Origin: Drosophila persimilis
Taxonomy: Eukaryota > Arthropoda > Insecta > Diptera > Drosophilidae
Reading direction: 5' to 3'
DNA: 64,000 nucleotides
Assembly (NCBI RefSeq): GCF_003286085.1
Contig: NW_020825355.1
Span: forward strand, 1,054,001 to 1,118,000
Position numbers and translations under genes: made by a program
Shown here: positions 11,640 through 24,300 of the stretch, piece by piece
How positions within the stretch are numbered: the first letter of the stretch is position 1
Layout: each line of letters begins with the position of its first letter
The notes under the pieces: model-generated
The model's input: only the letters and a program-made list of their open reading frames with translations
What the model was told of the DNA's origin: nothing
Database searches by the model: none

Positions 11640-11728
11640 TCACTTTGCAGATGATGATGAGTCTTTGTCCAGTTCCTCGAACTCCCTGCGCGAGATGTGA
11701 GAAATTAGGGTGGGGATTCGTTTCAAAA
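11640..11728 (-). CDS. Terminal exon of a minus-strand gene (partial)
   Basis: On the minus strand a strong acceptor (gactcagctatttttcag) opens at 11728 into 2 nt plus 29 codons ending in TGA at 11642-11640. The end of the peptide reads ISRREFEELDKDSSSSAK. AATAAA follows at 11632-11627. The exon is locally GC-richer than its flanks. Exon phase requires one nucleotide from the previous exon. That exon was not found; it would lie at higher coordinates, beyond the repeats at 11.76-12.45 kb. I do not recognise the protein. The plus strand is also readable here (DDDESLSSSSNSLREM after a ttgcag), so strand is not fully certain. Confidence 0.45.
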
Positions 11729-11769
11729 CTGAAAAATAGCTGAGTCAATGTATGAAATGTAGTTGTTGC

Positions 11770-11960
11770 GTGAGACTTATCTTTTGTTTAAATTTTGAAT
11801 TTGAACTTAAAAAACTTGAATCTGGCTTTAGACTGCTTAGGCACCGATCAACGGCTGCCTGCTGCTACACTCGATTCAGGCACTGCTTGGATTGATCAAG
11901 CAGTGTATAACAAAGAAGTAAAATTTAAGTAAAATTCATGTAGAATTTGAAGAATATAGA
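11770..11960. repeat. Element with AT-rich flanks and CACTGCTT/AAGCAGTG hairpin
   Basis: AT-rich flanks (aaattttgaatttgaactt on the left, taaaatttaagtaaaattc on the right) enclose a GC-richer core. The core has the inverted pair CACTGCTT-N9-AAGCAGTG near 11880-11905, and the right arm continues as AAGCAGTGTAT. The same 11-mer and a similar flank layout recur at 48.14-48.38 kb. The two may belong to one unnamed short repeat family. Confidence 0.35.
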
Positions 11961-12324
11961 GCAGCGACATCTGCCGACAAAACCACAGTGGCGCAGCCCT
12001 AGCGATAATTTTTGACCGGTTTGGTTTGTGGAATTTTAGACAATTTATTGTTAAAATATTCTTAAAAAAGGATGCAGTAAAAGTTATCATTTAAAAATAA
12101 ACCTATCTCATAGAAAATTGTTTTATATATCCCATAAAGTTAGTGGCTAGCAAAAAGTGTCGATGGAAAAGCTTTTTAAACAGAAACTAAAACAGACGAG
12201 GGGGAACGTAGTGAGCCGCGGCACTGCATAGATACATACATATATACTCGATACTCAGTCATTATATATGTGAGCTTATGATTTATGTAATTTATACAAT
12301 ATATTCTATAAGTCGTCCGGTATT

Positions 12325-12442
12325 TTATACCCGATACTCAAAGAGTATATTCGAAGGGTATATTCGATTTTTATTGGAAGTGGATGTGTGCAACACCTAG
12401 AAGGAAGCGTTTTCGACCCCATTAAGTATACATAGTATATAA
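12325..12442 (+). mobile_element. DINE-1/INE-1 (non-autonomous Helentron) fragment
   Basis: The stretch follows the familiar Drosophila DINE-1 consensus. It begins with TATACCCGATACTC, then AGAGTATA, AAGGGTATATTCGATT, GAAGGAAGCGTTTTCGACC and a closing AAGTATACATAGTATAT. It is non-coding and diverged. Helentron-type elements are mobilised by Rep-helicase proteins of the kind represented by the remnant near 5.2 kb. Family recognition is from memory of the consensus. Confidence 0.8.
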
Positions 12443-12449
12443 AAAGAGT

Positions 12450-15400
12450 TTGCTGTGCCAACACTAAGCTTCGTTACTGCCATTTCTGAGCTTTTTGATA
12501 TTTTAAGTTCTGTATAGAGTTAATATTCGGTGGCTTCAGGCGATTGTTATAAGAAAGCCAAAAAATATAAATATTTACGGCTCATGGAAATCCCTTTAGT
12601 GAAGAAAAAAGCCAAATAATCAAAACTTTAATTGCATAAACCAACACCTGAGCTAAAGTGCCCAACAATATGATTCGGAAAGCATAAAATAAGAACAAGA
12701 AACACGTGGAGGGCCGCAAAATCACAATTTTTGGTCAAACTTTCTATACCCAATCAATCTTACGATCTTACAATATCGTTACAATATACAAGTCCCAGCA
12801 GAGTAAGATCTGGCTCGCAAGAACATAAATTGAGTGCCCGTAGTCTGAGGTAAATTCCTCTGTTGAAAAACATCCTGTGGTCCGACAAAAGCCAAATCTT
12901 TGTGGTATGCTGCATGGTTCGTGGTTTAATATCAAAAAAAAAAAGATGCGACAGCTGTTGAGCAGCTGTTGTTGCTGCCAAATGCTGTACAACATAATAA
13001 TTAACCTGTAAATACAACTGCAGTAAAATTTGGAACAGTTTACTGTATTTTATAGTTGTTGGAACTTTCGAAATCAGTGCTATTTTAGTTGCCGCCTTTT
13101 CTTTTTCTGCAATACCATTGCCATTGCTTGCGAATAAAAACTATCAATAGCTATAGCTATCTTGGCTTCTTGTATATAGTAGATATCAATGGTATGGCTA
13201 TTCAACGTGCCTAGAACGAAAGACAGCTCGAGACGCTGCCACCGCTGCCACCGATGCCACCGCTGCCGCTGTCAATGGCAAGATGAATGTTATGTTCGTT
13301 AGCTGCGAGATCTCGAGTCAACTCCCACAATGGCAATTCGCTGGCTTCTGTTTCTGTTTCTGTTTGTGCTTTTTCTGCTGGATCTGCGGCTTTGGTTTAT
13401 TCGACCTGACGGCACATAAAACACGCTCGGAAATGCGTCCGAGACAGACAGTCTCCCATTTATGTGGATTTCTCACACATAAAATTCGAGCCAAAGCCGA
13501 AATCGAAGACATTAACAAAGAGAAACAGATTGCAGTCGCAGTCGCAGTCGCAGTGGCAGTGGCAGCAGCGTTCATGTCTTCCCTAATGGCTTGTACATGG
13601 CACTTGAACACTCTTTGGCCGAGCCGTATTTATGGCCTGCACTCGACCATTTTGGCCATTTTCCATTTTCCAGCTGCCTTCAGCGCGCTGACGGCAGTGC
13701 GGCTTATGCAATGTGTGGCTCATCATTTGGGAGTCTGTCCGAGTACATGGCTTAACATTTAACCCCCCCCCACCCCCATACCATACCATACCATTCCATC
13801 CCATCCGAAATGGTGGCTATTCCTGGTCCAAAGGGGCCTCCAGACATGACCTTCTTCTTCAACATCTTCTCCTTCTTGTTGTTCATCTTCTTTTTTTTTT
13901 GGTGAGATGTTTTCAAATTTGTTGCAACTAATTGAGAGACACGCCCACAAACACGAAAACAAATGATTGCAGTTAATTAAATTTGGGCAAACGAAAAGAA
14001 AAAAAAGCAAACCCTGCAAGCCAAGCAGCCGCCAATAGCAACAATAACAGCAACAACAACAAAAACAACAAGAGCAGAGCGTTACCAATTCATTGCAGTA
14101 ATAAATTGACCCACTTTCGAATCTGCAACCTGACCCAACTACTAGTACTCGTACATGGCAGAGGAAAAACAAAACCAACACTCAATGAAACCAAAAGCAA
14201 AAAAACAAAAAACTACCGACAAAAATACAAGACCCAAAACAAACTTGGCTTAAAAATCGACAAGCGCCAAACGACAACAAACAAGCAACGCCACAAAAAG
14301 CCACCAAAGCCACCAAAGCCACGAAAAACCCAACAACCAAAGCAAGTACCCGAAAGGAATGCCAGCTTAGGGAGAGCCGAGGCTTTAGATACCCTTCAAG
14401 GTGCATCGTTTCTCTGAGGTGGAGTGTATGGGGTAAAATCGTTGAAGGCAGACGACTAACAGATTCATATCTCTAGCTCTTTGCGCGAAATCTATCTCTT
14501 CTATCTATCGCTATCACCTTTATATGCTCTCCCTTTGTCTGTCAAAAGTCCTTTGCCTAACTCTTTCTCGGCCCCACAAGCCCCTGGTCCCAGGCCCTAT
14601 ACCCTGTGTAAAGGGTATACCAGCCAAAGCACCAACAAACATCAACACTTTAGTGAAACAGTTTAGTGCCAGTCAAAAATCGAACGACTTAAGAAACGAA
14701 CGCGACCGAGCGGCTGACGACAGTCGGGCCTCGCTCTCGCTCTCGCTCTCGCTCTCGCCCTCTTTCTCTCTCTCTCTCGCTGGAGCCTGCCTGCACGTGA
14801 GCTTCCTTGTGCATGTGTGTGTGTGAATCGGAATTTAAGTGGCGCGCAGTAGCCAAGAGGGCGGACAAACAGAGAGAGACAGACACAGATGTAGCTGCAA
14901 TTCAGCTTCGGCTTTAAGCAGCAATTGTTTGCCATCGCCCTCTACTACTGCAGCCCCTCTCTGGGGCACGGGGGGGAATTGAGTAATTGACTTCATTGTC
15001 CGCCGCCACCGCCGCCGCCGCTGCTGCAGCACGAGTGCTGTTGTTGTTGTTGTTGTCTTTTAGGCAAATTGCAATACTCTGCCGCCGACAAATTGGTTAA
15101 GGAAACGTCTCGGATTGGGCAAGTGCTGGCCAGAATTATGTGGGTGTCGGTTTTGGAGAAAGGAAGGGAATGGCAGGAATTACCCACGCTAGTGGCTGCA
15201 ATGGCTGGAAGGAAGTTACCGTAATGAGTGTATCCGCTAAGCGGTAGCCTATACCATCGATCCCCGATCCCCGATCCCCGATCACCCATTACCTTGATAA
15301 AGCACTCACGAAAGTAATGGCCCCCGTAGGCTGCCCCACCGAATGGCAGGCACCAATCCCAGTTAATCCCCTCCTTAATCTGATGGCAGTGCAATCAGAG

Positions 15401-15606
15401 GCCGCCTTGGCTCTGATTTGATCTGATAGATTCTGTTATTATGATCGTAACAATCTCTTGGCCACCGGCCAGCACTTGTCTAGTCCGAGCCGAGCTCCAG
15501 TCAGGCGGTCATTCGAATTTCATGCTCTAGATAATAATAACCTGCAGTTAGTGCGAGTCCAAGTATTTTTGAATGCAAACATTTGGGGCTTTGGCTTGGC
15601 AACAAG

Positions 15607-15654
<48 letters not shown>

Positions 15655-18140
15655 GCACATAAATTAAAACTTGATATTTTATTGACTTTCAACATTGGTC
15701 GGACAAGTGGGGAAGGGGGGGAGGGGGTGGGCATCTACACGATTTAATTTACCGAGTGGATTTGAAAAGCAATTCAAAGTAATCCAAATCCAAATCCCAA
15801 CACCATCATAAAACCGACTTCCATTGTCTGCAAGGTGTTAAATATTTGTTGTATAATCCGCTCCAAAAAAAAACTGTTTTTTTTTTCTTCTCTTTTTTGG
15901 AGGGGGAAAAACGACTTAAAAATCGATTAACATCAGCGTAATTATGGACATAATTCCAGTGATCAAGTGTGGCAACAACAAAAGCCCCCAAAACGAAAGC
16001 GGTAAATGTCAAGAAATTAGCACAAATACGAGTATAAATATATAGTATACATAAGATATATATATATATACATTCGATTGGGATATGAAAAATGTTTAAA
16101 TACCAGTGACCAGAAAACCTTGAACTTGAAATGATTTAGGGATGACTCTTGCAACCGGAGGCAGCTTTCACTTTTTCACTTCTCCACTTCTTCACTTCTT
16201 CACTCGGACACCCGGTTCTTGTGAAGGGCTCTCCATGGAGTATTGGTGGGGGCCCAGACGAGGTCTGGAACGCGGTGCGTGTTGGACCGACCGACCGGCG
16301 GCTGACAAGGTCAACACCTTTCCTTTCCTTTTTTGGTTCAGTTGAGATTTCTGTATGGGAACTGGCGGCTTGTGGCTTGTGCAGCGGTTAAGCGACATTG
16401 CGCATACGCCCCGATAGCCGGCCACTTGTTAATTAAAATATTTGAAGTAATTATAAAAGCAAAGTGTGCTAATTGCACGGCCAGGAAGGCGAGAAGGCTG
16501 ACGCCAAGCGAATGACAAATGTCGGGGCGCCACAAAGATAATCACTCATCTAGGCAATCATTTGAATAGTGGCTTAGCTGCTGGCCAGATCTGACCACAA
16601 CCAATCAATCAGTGAGTGCATTCCTCTAGGTCTACCTGTGAGTCTTTCAATCAGAAGACTTCTGACCCATCCATCGGGTTTACAGCCCATAAAAACCTTA
16701 ATTGTGTGTTGGCATACTCGTAGAGTGGATCGTAACATTTCCATTAAGAGGCTTCTTGGTTATCACTCCCGTAAGCCATCATTAGGGGTGGACATAAGTT
16801 ACTATATACACCATCAGTCGGTCCATTAATCAATCTCTCAGTTCCGCTATTGAGAGCCTCTATTCGGTGGCCTCTAAAGTGAGAACCGACTGGAGATACA
16901 ACATTTGATATCCATCAATGCATAAAGTCGTTGCCGTCGCTGCCGTCGCCGCTGCCGTTGCGCCTTTAATTAATCCAGTTTTAATGGCTCCTCTTGTTTA
17001 AATTAGTTTGACATTTAAGCCACCAAAAAGAGTTTCGCATTGGCCGGGCCGCTGTTTCGGTTTCGCTGGTTATGGTTTGGTGTCGATCCGTAGCTGGTAA
17101 TAAATTCGTTGTTCGCGCTCATCATAAATTTGCTTTTTAGAGCCAACGGCAAATGTGAAAAGAGCAAACGGGCGATGCCTTTGGCATTCAAATGACCAGA
17201 TCATAGCCGGTCAGAGACCAGGCCAGGCCAGGCCCAGGCCCAGGCCCAGACCCAGACCAGGCCCAACCCCCCAGACACCAGCCCAAAGGCAGAGGCGCAA
17301 CCAGTCTCGGGCCCGGCCGGGCCATCTCCTAATCAGACGTGTTTGATGAACTTGACGGGGAGTTAAGAAATTAAAGCCACACTAAAGTTTCCCAAAAATA
17401 TACGGCAAATACCAAGCAACCTACAGCCAATGAACTAAAAAAGAAGAAAAAAAAAAAAGAGGATTAAATAAAACTAAAAGTTGTTCTTATGCTAATTTTA
17501 TTTAATACATTTTGTGGTTGGCTTTTGCTCGCCTTTACTTTTAATTATGTTAATTGAAAACGAGAAAGGAAGGACGGCGGATGTGGCATAGTCGGGGCCC
17601 AGAATACACTTCAGAAACACCTCAAGAGATCTTTTAGTGGGCGCTCTGAGAGGAGTATTCCCACAATATTTGTTTGGGCAAACGTCTACAGCGGACAGTC
17701 CTACCTTTAGGAAGGGTATTAGGGCAGCAGATTCTCCAGAACTGGTAACTGAATTCTGACGCATTCAAAGTTAGAACAAGTTCAGCGCTATTCGCTATTC
17801 GCTATTCGCATTTCAATTAGCCATGAACTCGCCATGAGTAAGAAGACCTTAAAGGCTGGCCAAAAACTTTGAATGAACATCCCATAGCCGAAACTTGTTC
17901 GACAGAAAACCCCACCGAATAGGCAGCACTGCCGCTGGCACAGGCAGGTTGGCAGCACTGCACACAACAGCGGAACAGCGGATGGAGACGGAGACGTAGA
18001 CGGAGTCTGCGCCTGCGCTCAACCTACCTCAATGGCTCTCCGCTCTTTTGGACCAGAGCTCTTTTGGTTAGCTCTTTGCGATTGCGAATGCAATGAATCT
18101 CTGAATCTCTGGCCTGGTCTGGTCCGCTCCGCTCAGCTGG
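12450..18140. other. Gene-poor stretch
   Basis: No gene can be supported. The stretch contains GTGCCA/GCCACC-type repeats near 13240-13270, a CAGTCG array near 13530-13565, a CTCTCG array at 14729-14757, a long (CA)n at 15607-15654, CCAGGCC-type units at 17218-17262, and poly(A)/poly(T) runs. A protein-like minus-strand frame at 12768-12995 and one at 17498-17764 lack a linked exon or other support. Confidence 0.55.
15607..15654 (+). repeat. (CA)n microsatellite, about 48 bp
   Basis: An uninterrupted CA dinucleotide array. Short ORFs across it on both strands (poly-Thr/His and poly-Val/Cys) are artefacts. Confidence 0.9.
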
Positions 18141-18149
18141 GGATCCGCG

Positions 18150-18300
18150 TATAAAACCAATTTGAGCGGCGGCCTGCGAACCAGTTGAGCGCTGACTTTG
18201 CAAACGTTTTCACGACCGATCGATCGTCTCACCAGTAGTCCCGTTCCCCAGTCGCTGCCGCCGTCGCCGTCGCCGTCGCAGTCGCCGTCACAGCCGTACT
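18150..18300 (+). promoter_or_regulatory. TATA/Initiator promoter with candidate leader exon
   Basis: TATAAAA at 18150-18156 is followed about 33 bp later by CCAGTT (18181-18186), a near match to the Initiator. The transcript from about 18183 would be a GC-rich leader ending at a good donor (ctgtaagc, about 18300). No ATG-led ORF of note lies in the leader, so it would be a non-coding first exon. A strong acceptor at 27462 heads the first coding exon of the CBM14 gene, which makes that gene a possible target through an intron of about 9 kb. That link is an inference. Confidence 0.45.
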
Positions 18301-21300
18301 GTAAGCAAACGAGGCCACAAGCGTACGGCACACAAAAATGCATTGGCCAAAAGCCCGCTGAAAGACACCACAAAACACAAAACTCAAACAAACACAAAAA
18401 TTCAGCCAAAGAAACACTTTTCATTTCGCCTCTGTTTTTGTGGCTTTGTTGTGTTTGAATATTGTGTTTTGTCTTTTGGCTCTTTGGGATCTTTGGGACT
18501 TTTTGTTTGTGTTTTTGTTTTGCGGGCCCCACCGTCAAGTGTTTGGCTCTGGCTCTGGCTCTGGCTCTGACTCTGGCTGGGCCGTCTTTTGGCCGTTTTA
18601 TTCGTGCGACGTGTGCCCCAGCGAACGGTTGTTGCTTTGTCTTTGGCTTTGTATCTTTGCATCTGACGGTTACCCGATACTCCAGACGGTGCGCGTGTAT
18701 CTCAGCGATTGTCTGCGTTTATTTCTTTGTGTGTGTGTGTGTGTCTGTGTGTGTGTGCGTGTGAAGAAAGAGCAAGGCAATATTTATATATACAATATAG
18801 ATGTACATATATAAAATTTATTGTTGCCTTTTGCTTGTTGTGGGGTGGTGAAACACAGCCATCGTAATAGAAAATATTTTTTCCAGTGCTCGCCTCCAAC
18901 TAAAAAGTAGAAAAAAGTCTATTACATAAATACGACAAAAAAAAAAAACAACAACAACCAAAATAATAATCAGCAGCAGCAAAACAGCAAAAAAAAAACC
19001 CACAAAATAATACAACAAAAATCTTATGCAAATGCGTTTTCCAAAAAATAATTAAGCGGCCGCCTCAAGATTTGGCAAGAAAGTCTTTTTTGCAGTGCCT
19101 TAAAGATTTGCGGATTTGCGGATTTGCGGATTTCTGGTCTCGGTTTTTTGGATTTACCGCGCAGCCTCCTCCTCCACCACCACCACCACCACCTCCTCCA
19201 GTGCAGTCTCCAAAAAGGTAGGTAGGCCCTCCAGCTGCAGAAACTCTTATACAATGCGTGTGCTCCCATTTCGTGGGGCTTGCATAATGATGTATCGCTA
19301 TCGGCGAAATTAGCATAATTCAATGCCTGCCCCAGTCGCAGACCGAGCCCTGCCACACGATCCAAATTTGTCACAAATCGGAGCAAATTTGCGTAAGCCA
19401 GACGGGTGGTGGGGGGAGGGGGCCTTAAGGCCGTTTAAACTTTGGCATTCAGCACACTAGCGAGTGGACAGCGCCGCATGAATATGCAAAAGAACAAGAT
19501 AACGAGTTGCCCCTTCCCCCCCACACCCACAGCCCACCCCCTTGGGCTAAGCCCACGAAGGTCTTCTCTCTGGCCCCTGGACAGGCAACACCCTTCTGGG
19601 TGACTGAATAGATAGTATTTCTTATTAAATCTAATCTTGAGCGTTTATTTTGAAATATTTCTGTTTTATTCATGAATGGAGTGAAACACAAACATTATCG
19701 CCATCATTAATATTAATTATTTGCGAGAATATATAGTTTTGCGTGTCAAAATAATCGCTCATCAATAAATAAAATGCAAAAGAGGCACGATCACTTCATA
19801 AATCTTTCAAATGGTCAACAAATGTGTATTTAATTCGTAGAAGAACCTAACGAAAATGTTGAAGAGGCTTAAAACAGAGAGATATTGGGTACAAAGATTT
19901 GTATACAGAGGGAAAAGGAGGCTTCAGGAGAGGTGGAACGATATAGAGAGGGAGAGGGGGAGGCAGAGGCAGAGGCAGAGGCTGAAGAGCTCCAAGTATT
20001 ATGCCATTATGCATTTTTAGAGATTTTGTTGTGTTGACCTTCCCAGTAAAAGAAACTTGTTTCGTTAGAAAACGAAACTAATTGATAATGGAATTCTATG
20101 GCAAAGAATAATCATGCCATATTCTAGGCCTTCCACTTTTTTTGGGCCTGATTTGGCTGGCTGGCTGGCTCTTCCAGTGGTTGGTAAGAAGAAAAACTCA
20201 ATGCTCACTTGCATTTTCTGCTCGGCGACGAGTGGCGTGCCAGACAAAGCCAAAAGCTGAATGCTGAATGCTGAATCGATGACTTCGACAAAACAAAAAA
20301 AACAAAAAAAAAAAAAGAAGAAGAAGGAAAGAAAAAAACTTGTTGCTTAGGATTGTGGTTGTTTAAGTGTAAGTTAAATGCAGCAACAGCGGCGGTTGCG
20401 GCGGTGGCAGCGGCTACGGAGTGGCAGCCACCCGCTTGCCGCATTCTTGGAAAATCTTTGCAGTGTCTGTGTGTCGGTGTTGCCTATCTGTGTGGATCTC
20501 TGCGTTCAATTGCACATCAGTATTTACAAAGTATCCGCACCCGCAGCCAGCAGCCAGCAACCAGCAGCAGCCGTAATTTATTTGCATTGTTTAGCGTCTC
20601 GTCTGTACCGTTTTCTTCTTTAGCTGCAATAAAACTTAAGCTACACGAAACGAAACGAAACGAAAAAAAAAAAAAAAAAAAACACAAGCCAGCGCGATTT
20701 ACATAAAATTTATGGCTGCCACATTACCAGTCGGTTAGTTAATGCTGCCTGCTGCCTGCTGCCTGCTGGCTGCTGTTTAATTGTGTGAAAAGCGTTTGCC
20801 CGAGTCCGAGCACATTGCAACGTGTGCACCGGCACATTAAGTATACGACACGTGGCGAGCCTTGAACTCGACCAAAAGGGCTTTGCTTCGGGGCTGCTCT
20901 GCCAACCGGTTCAAATTACTCAGCCAATTGAGAAATCAAACCAGAATTGGCCAAAACCCCAATCATCGACAAATCGGACGCTTGGGCGATTTGATTTTGG
21001 CAGCTAACAAAATTATACATTTATTGGCAAAACGAACAGATAAATTATTCAATTTTATGTTAAATAATTCTTGCTATGTGCGTCACAGAAGTTTATGGTG
21101 CTTTGAATAGACTGTTTGAGGCTGTTATGGAAAGATTTGAGTTCATTGAGTGCTGAGCAGGAGACTCAAGGGATTCTTCTAGAAGAATCACAGCATTCAT
21201 GCCCCAAAGAGCTGGGGAATCTTGAAGAGAGCCCCCGCCACTCGATCACCTGTGCCGCCCCTAACCTTAACCAAAAGTTGAGCTCAATATCACACCTTTT

Positions 21301-24300
21301 TTTCCTATAGATACCACAATACGTACGAGCCAACAAGTTGGACAAGTTTGAAGTTTAAAAATTTAATACAAGATTGCAAAATAAATGTATAAATAAATAA
21401 ATGGCTGCCTTTTGGCAATGCTGGTTTCTGTGGCGATGATTGGTTTGGTTTTTTTCAGCTGTATCTATGTATCTTTGTATCTATGCGTTGCAGGCCTAAT
21501 GGCCACTTCAAAGGCGACTCGTCATCGCCAGCCACTGGCCAAAAATCGCACTACAAATCACATGAGTTGCCATGAGCTGCTGTTAAGAGGATGGACAGGA
21601 ATAGGGTTCGGTGTCGGTGTCGGTGTCGGTTTCGGCAGCAAGGCGATCAATCAATAGCAACTTCAATGAGATGTTACCTTAGCGAATCTAAAAATACATA
21701 TGTACATCTGTATGTGCACCCTGAGTATCTCTGTGTATCTCTGTCCAGATAACTGAACAATTTCTTCATCATCATCATCATTATCATCTTCAGCAGATGA
21801 TGGCTGGAGCTGTGGCTCTGGCTGGGGCTCTGGCTGCGGTCTGTTGCCCTTGTAACGATTGTTATTTCTGCTGAAGCACAACTGCTGATATGTTAATGAC
21901 GGATGGACACCGATGTCTGGCAGGTCAGAGCCCAGAGCTAGCCAGACCTGCTGCTCGGATCGGTAGCTGATCCGTCTTTTGTGATTGTCTTCTTGTCGGC
22001 TGTTGCTTGTTGCCTGTTGGTTGTTGCCTGTTGTCAGCATTATTGTCAGAGGTCGGCTTGGGCATCGGCATCCACTGCTGATGGCATTTAAATCACTGAA
22101 TTGGCATTGTGTGATCGATTGATCGATCGATCGATCAATGCTTCGCGGCGGTATCTCTTCACGCATTTAATGGAATTTTAAATAATTATTAGCTTTGTGT
22201 GCTCCCCGCCTCAGCTTCCTATACGTACAAAAACAACAAAGGGTATTATCAGAGTTAATCGAAAGGTAACTGTAGCCAAGGATGTTTCGTTTTGGGGGAG
22301 GACCTTGATAGAAACTTAGGCCCGATATCCAACCATCGATGAACACATCCCCTCGCCCGATACGATTCATTAATAAAACCGCTCTTTAATTGGTAGTTTG
22401 TCACTGGGGATCCGTTAAAATATGGTTATATAAGCCATAAATTAAGTTGCAATCGTTAAAGCCATCATAAGTAATTGGTTTATATTTTCCCGAGTGTCAA
22501 ACAAGTTATCATATCTTCGAAATGAACTTTCTTTGACAATTTATTTCCCAGACGGTGTTTCCCCCCCCCTTTATAGATCGCTAAATCGCCTTCGTTTAAG
22601 GAGCTTACATTTCATTTAGCTGCAGGCGTTTCAAATACATTTTCCAGAGCTGTTGAGATCTTAATTAAATAACTTGAATAGGGATTATGGCAAAGCTTGT
22701 GTGAAAAGTGTATCCAAAAGATACACTAACAGTGTATCTTTGCCTAACCTTTTATCTCAAAATGTAGCATTTCTTGTTGGCCTTTTATTCATGATTTTTA
22801 CAATCATTTAACAATTAAATATTGTATATTTTTTTCAATTTCTTGGACTGTTTTGTTGTTGTTGTTTTTTGTTATATTTTGGGGGCGCTTTGGTGTAGCT
22901 GTTTCGTTTATAAATCGGCTTTGATCGCTTTGTTTAGTGGCGGCTCCGAGTCCGAGTGCGATCCGGTTTTTCGGTTTAACTTTTAATTTTTTATTTTTAT
23001 TTTCTTTTTAGTTTTTGTTGATTTGCAGCCGGAATATACATACTCGTATATCCGATGCGGGGCGTCTGTTTGGGTTTGTGCTTGTGTGTTTTTAGCAATA
23101 TTGATTTTTCGCATTAAGCAGCGCATTTCTGCGTACCGAAAATTTCAAGGCCAACAATCGGTCGGAGCGGGCGGAAGCCCCCATATGGCACGGCGCTTTG
23201 GAGCGGGATGGGGCCCGGCAATGCCGGTCGATCTGGTACCCGTAGCCCGGCGCAACAAGTTTTCCCGTTTGGCTGGCTGGCTGGCTGGCTGGCTGGCTAC
23301 TCAATTAAACGGAATCCATTTTGTGTGTGTGTTTTTAGCCTTTTGTTTTGCCCAGTCGTTGGCGTTGAAAAATGTGTGTCTGTGCAAAATGTTGTCCTGC
23401 TGTCCAGGTGTCAACGCGTTCGGCCTAATCAATTGCTACTTGGGAGTCGGATGCGATGATTAGGCCATGTTTTTGCCCGCTGCTTATGGCTTATGTAAGT
23501 CCGTCCGATCCCCACCGGATCCCCTTTGGGGCGCGGTGGCAATACGCCGTCTCAGGTGTCGTCATCGTCATCTCCATCGCCATCGCCATCGCCATCGCCG
23601 TCGCTTGGTCGTTTCAACATATTTCTGTTGCTTTTCTTTTTATCCATTGTTTTTGTTGTTGTTGTTGTGTGGCAGTTCCGCCAATTAGCGTTGCTTCCGC
23701 TGCCACACACACACACACACACACTAGCCACACATCCAATGGTGAAATAATTTTCTCAGCTTTTCCTTTTTATTTTTGGTTGATTTTTCACCTTGTTGCA
23801 TTTTGGCGGTGAAGGGAACATCAAAAGCTAATTTCTAATTAAATTTTCGGGTTTTTTCTCTGGCGGAAAGAAGGGATTTTCAAACTTTTGAAGGTCCAAT
23901 TGTTCTTTACTGCGATCATATGGGATCATTTCTGAAATATGTATTTGTGGAACCGATTGGTTGAGAAGACCTTATAATTATCTTTCCTGGTCTAAAAACA
24001 GATCTCTTGAGGCAAAGTTTCTGAATAAAGGCATTATCCTATAGCTACACTCAGAGAAAAATGGCAGAGCAAAAAGAGACACAACCATATTTAAAGGAAA
24101 TATTTTGTTTTTAAATATAAACATAGAGAAATTAGATAAAGCTTAATTTTATTTAAACATAAATGTATTAAAAATTTTTTTTTTTAAATATTTAATTGCA
24201 AAAAAAATTAAAACATATTTAATTTTAAAAAAATTAAAAAATATTTAATTAAAAAAAAAAATATAATGCATTAAATTTGTATTCATCGTAGTTGTTCCTG

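Noticed and set aside
12768-12995. Minus-strand frame with protein-like end (SDYGHSIYVLASQILLCWDL)
   Set aside because: Two overlapping frames are open, no acceptor or compatible donor phase links it to the 11.64-kb exon, and no family is recognised. It may be transposon debris.
17498-17764. 88-codon minus-strand ORF with AATAAA at the stop
   Set aside because: Low third-position GC, no domain, no splice partner. The poly(A)-like signal is common in AT-rich DNA.
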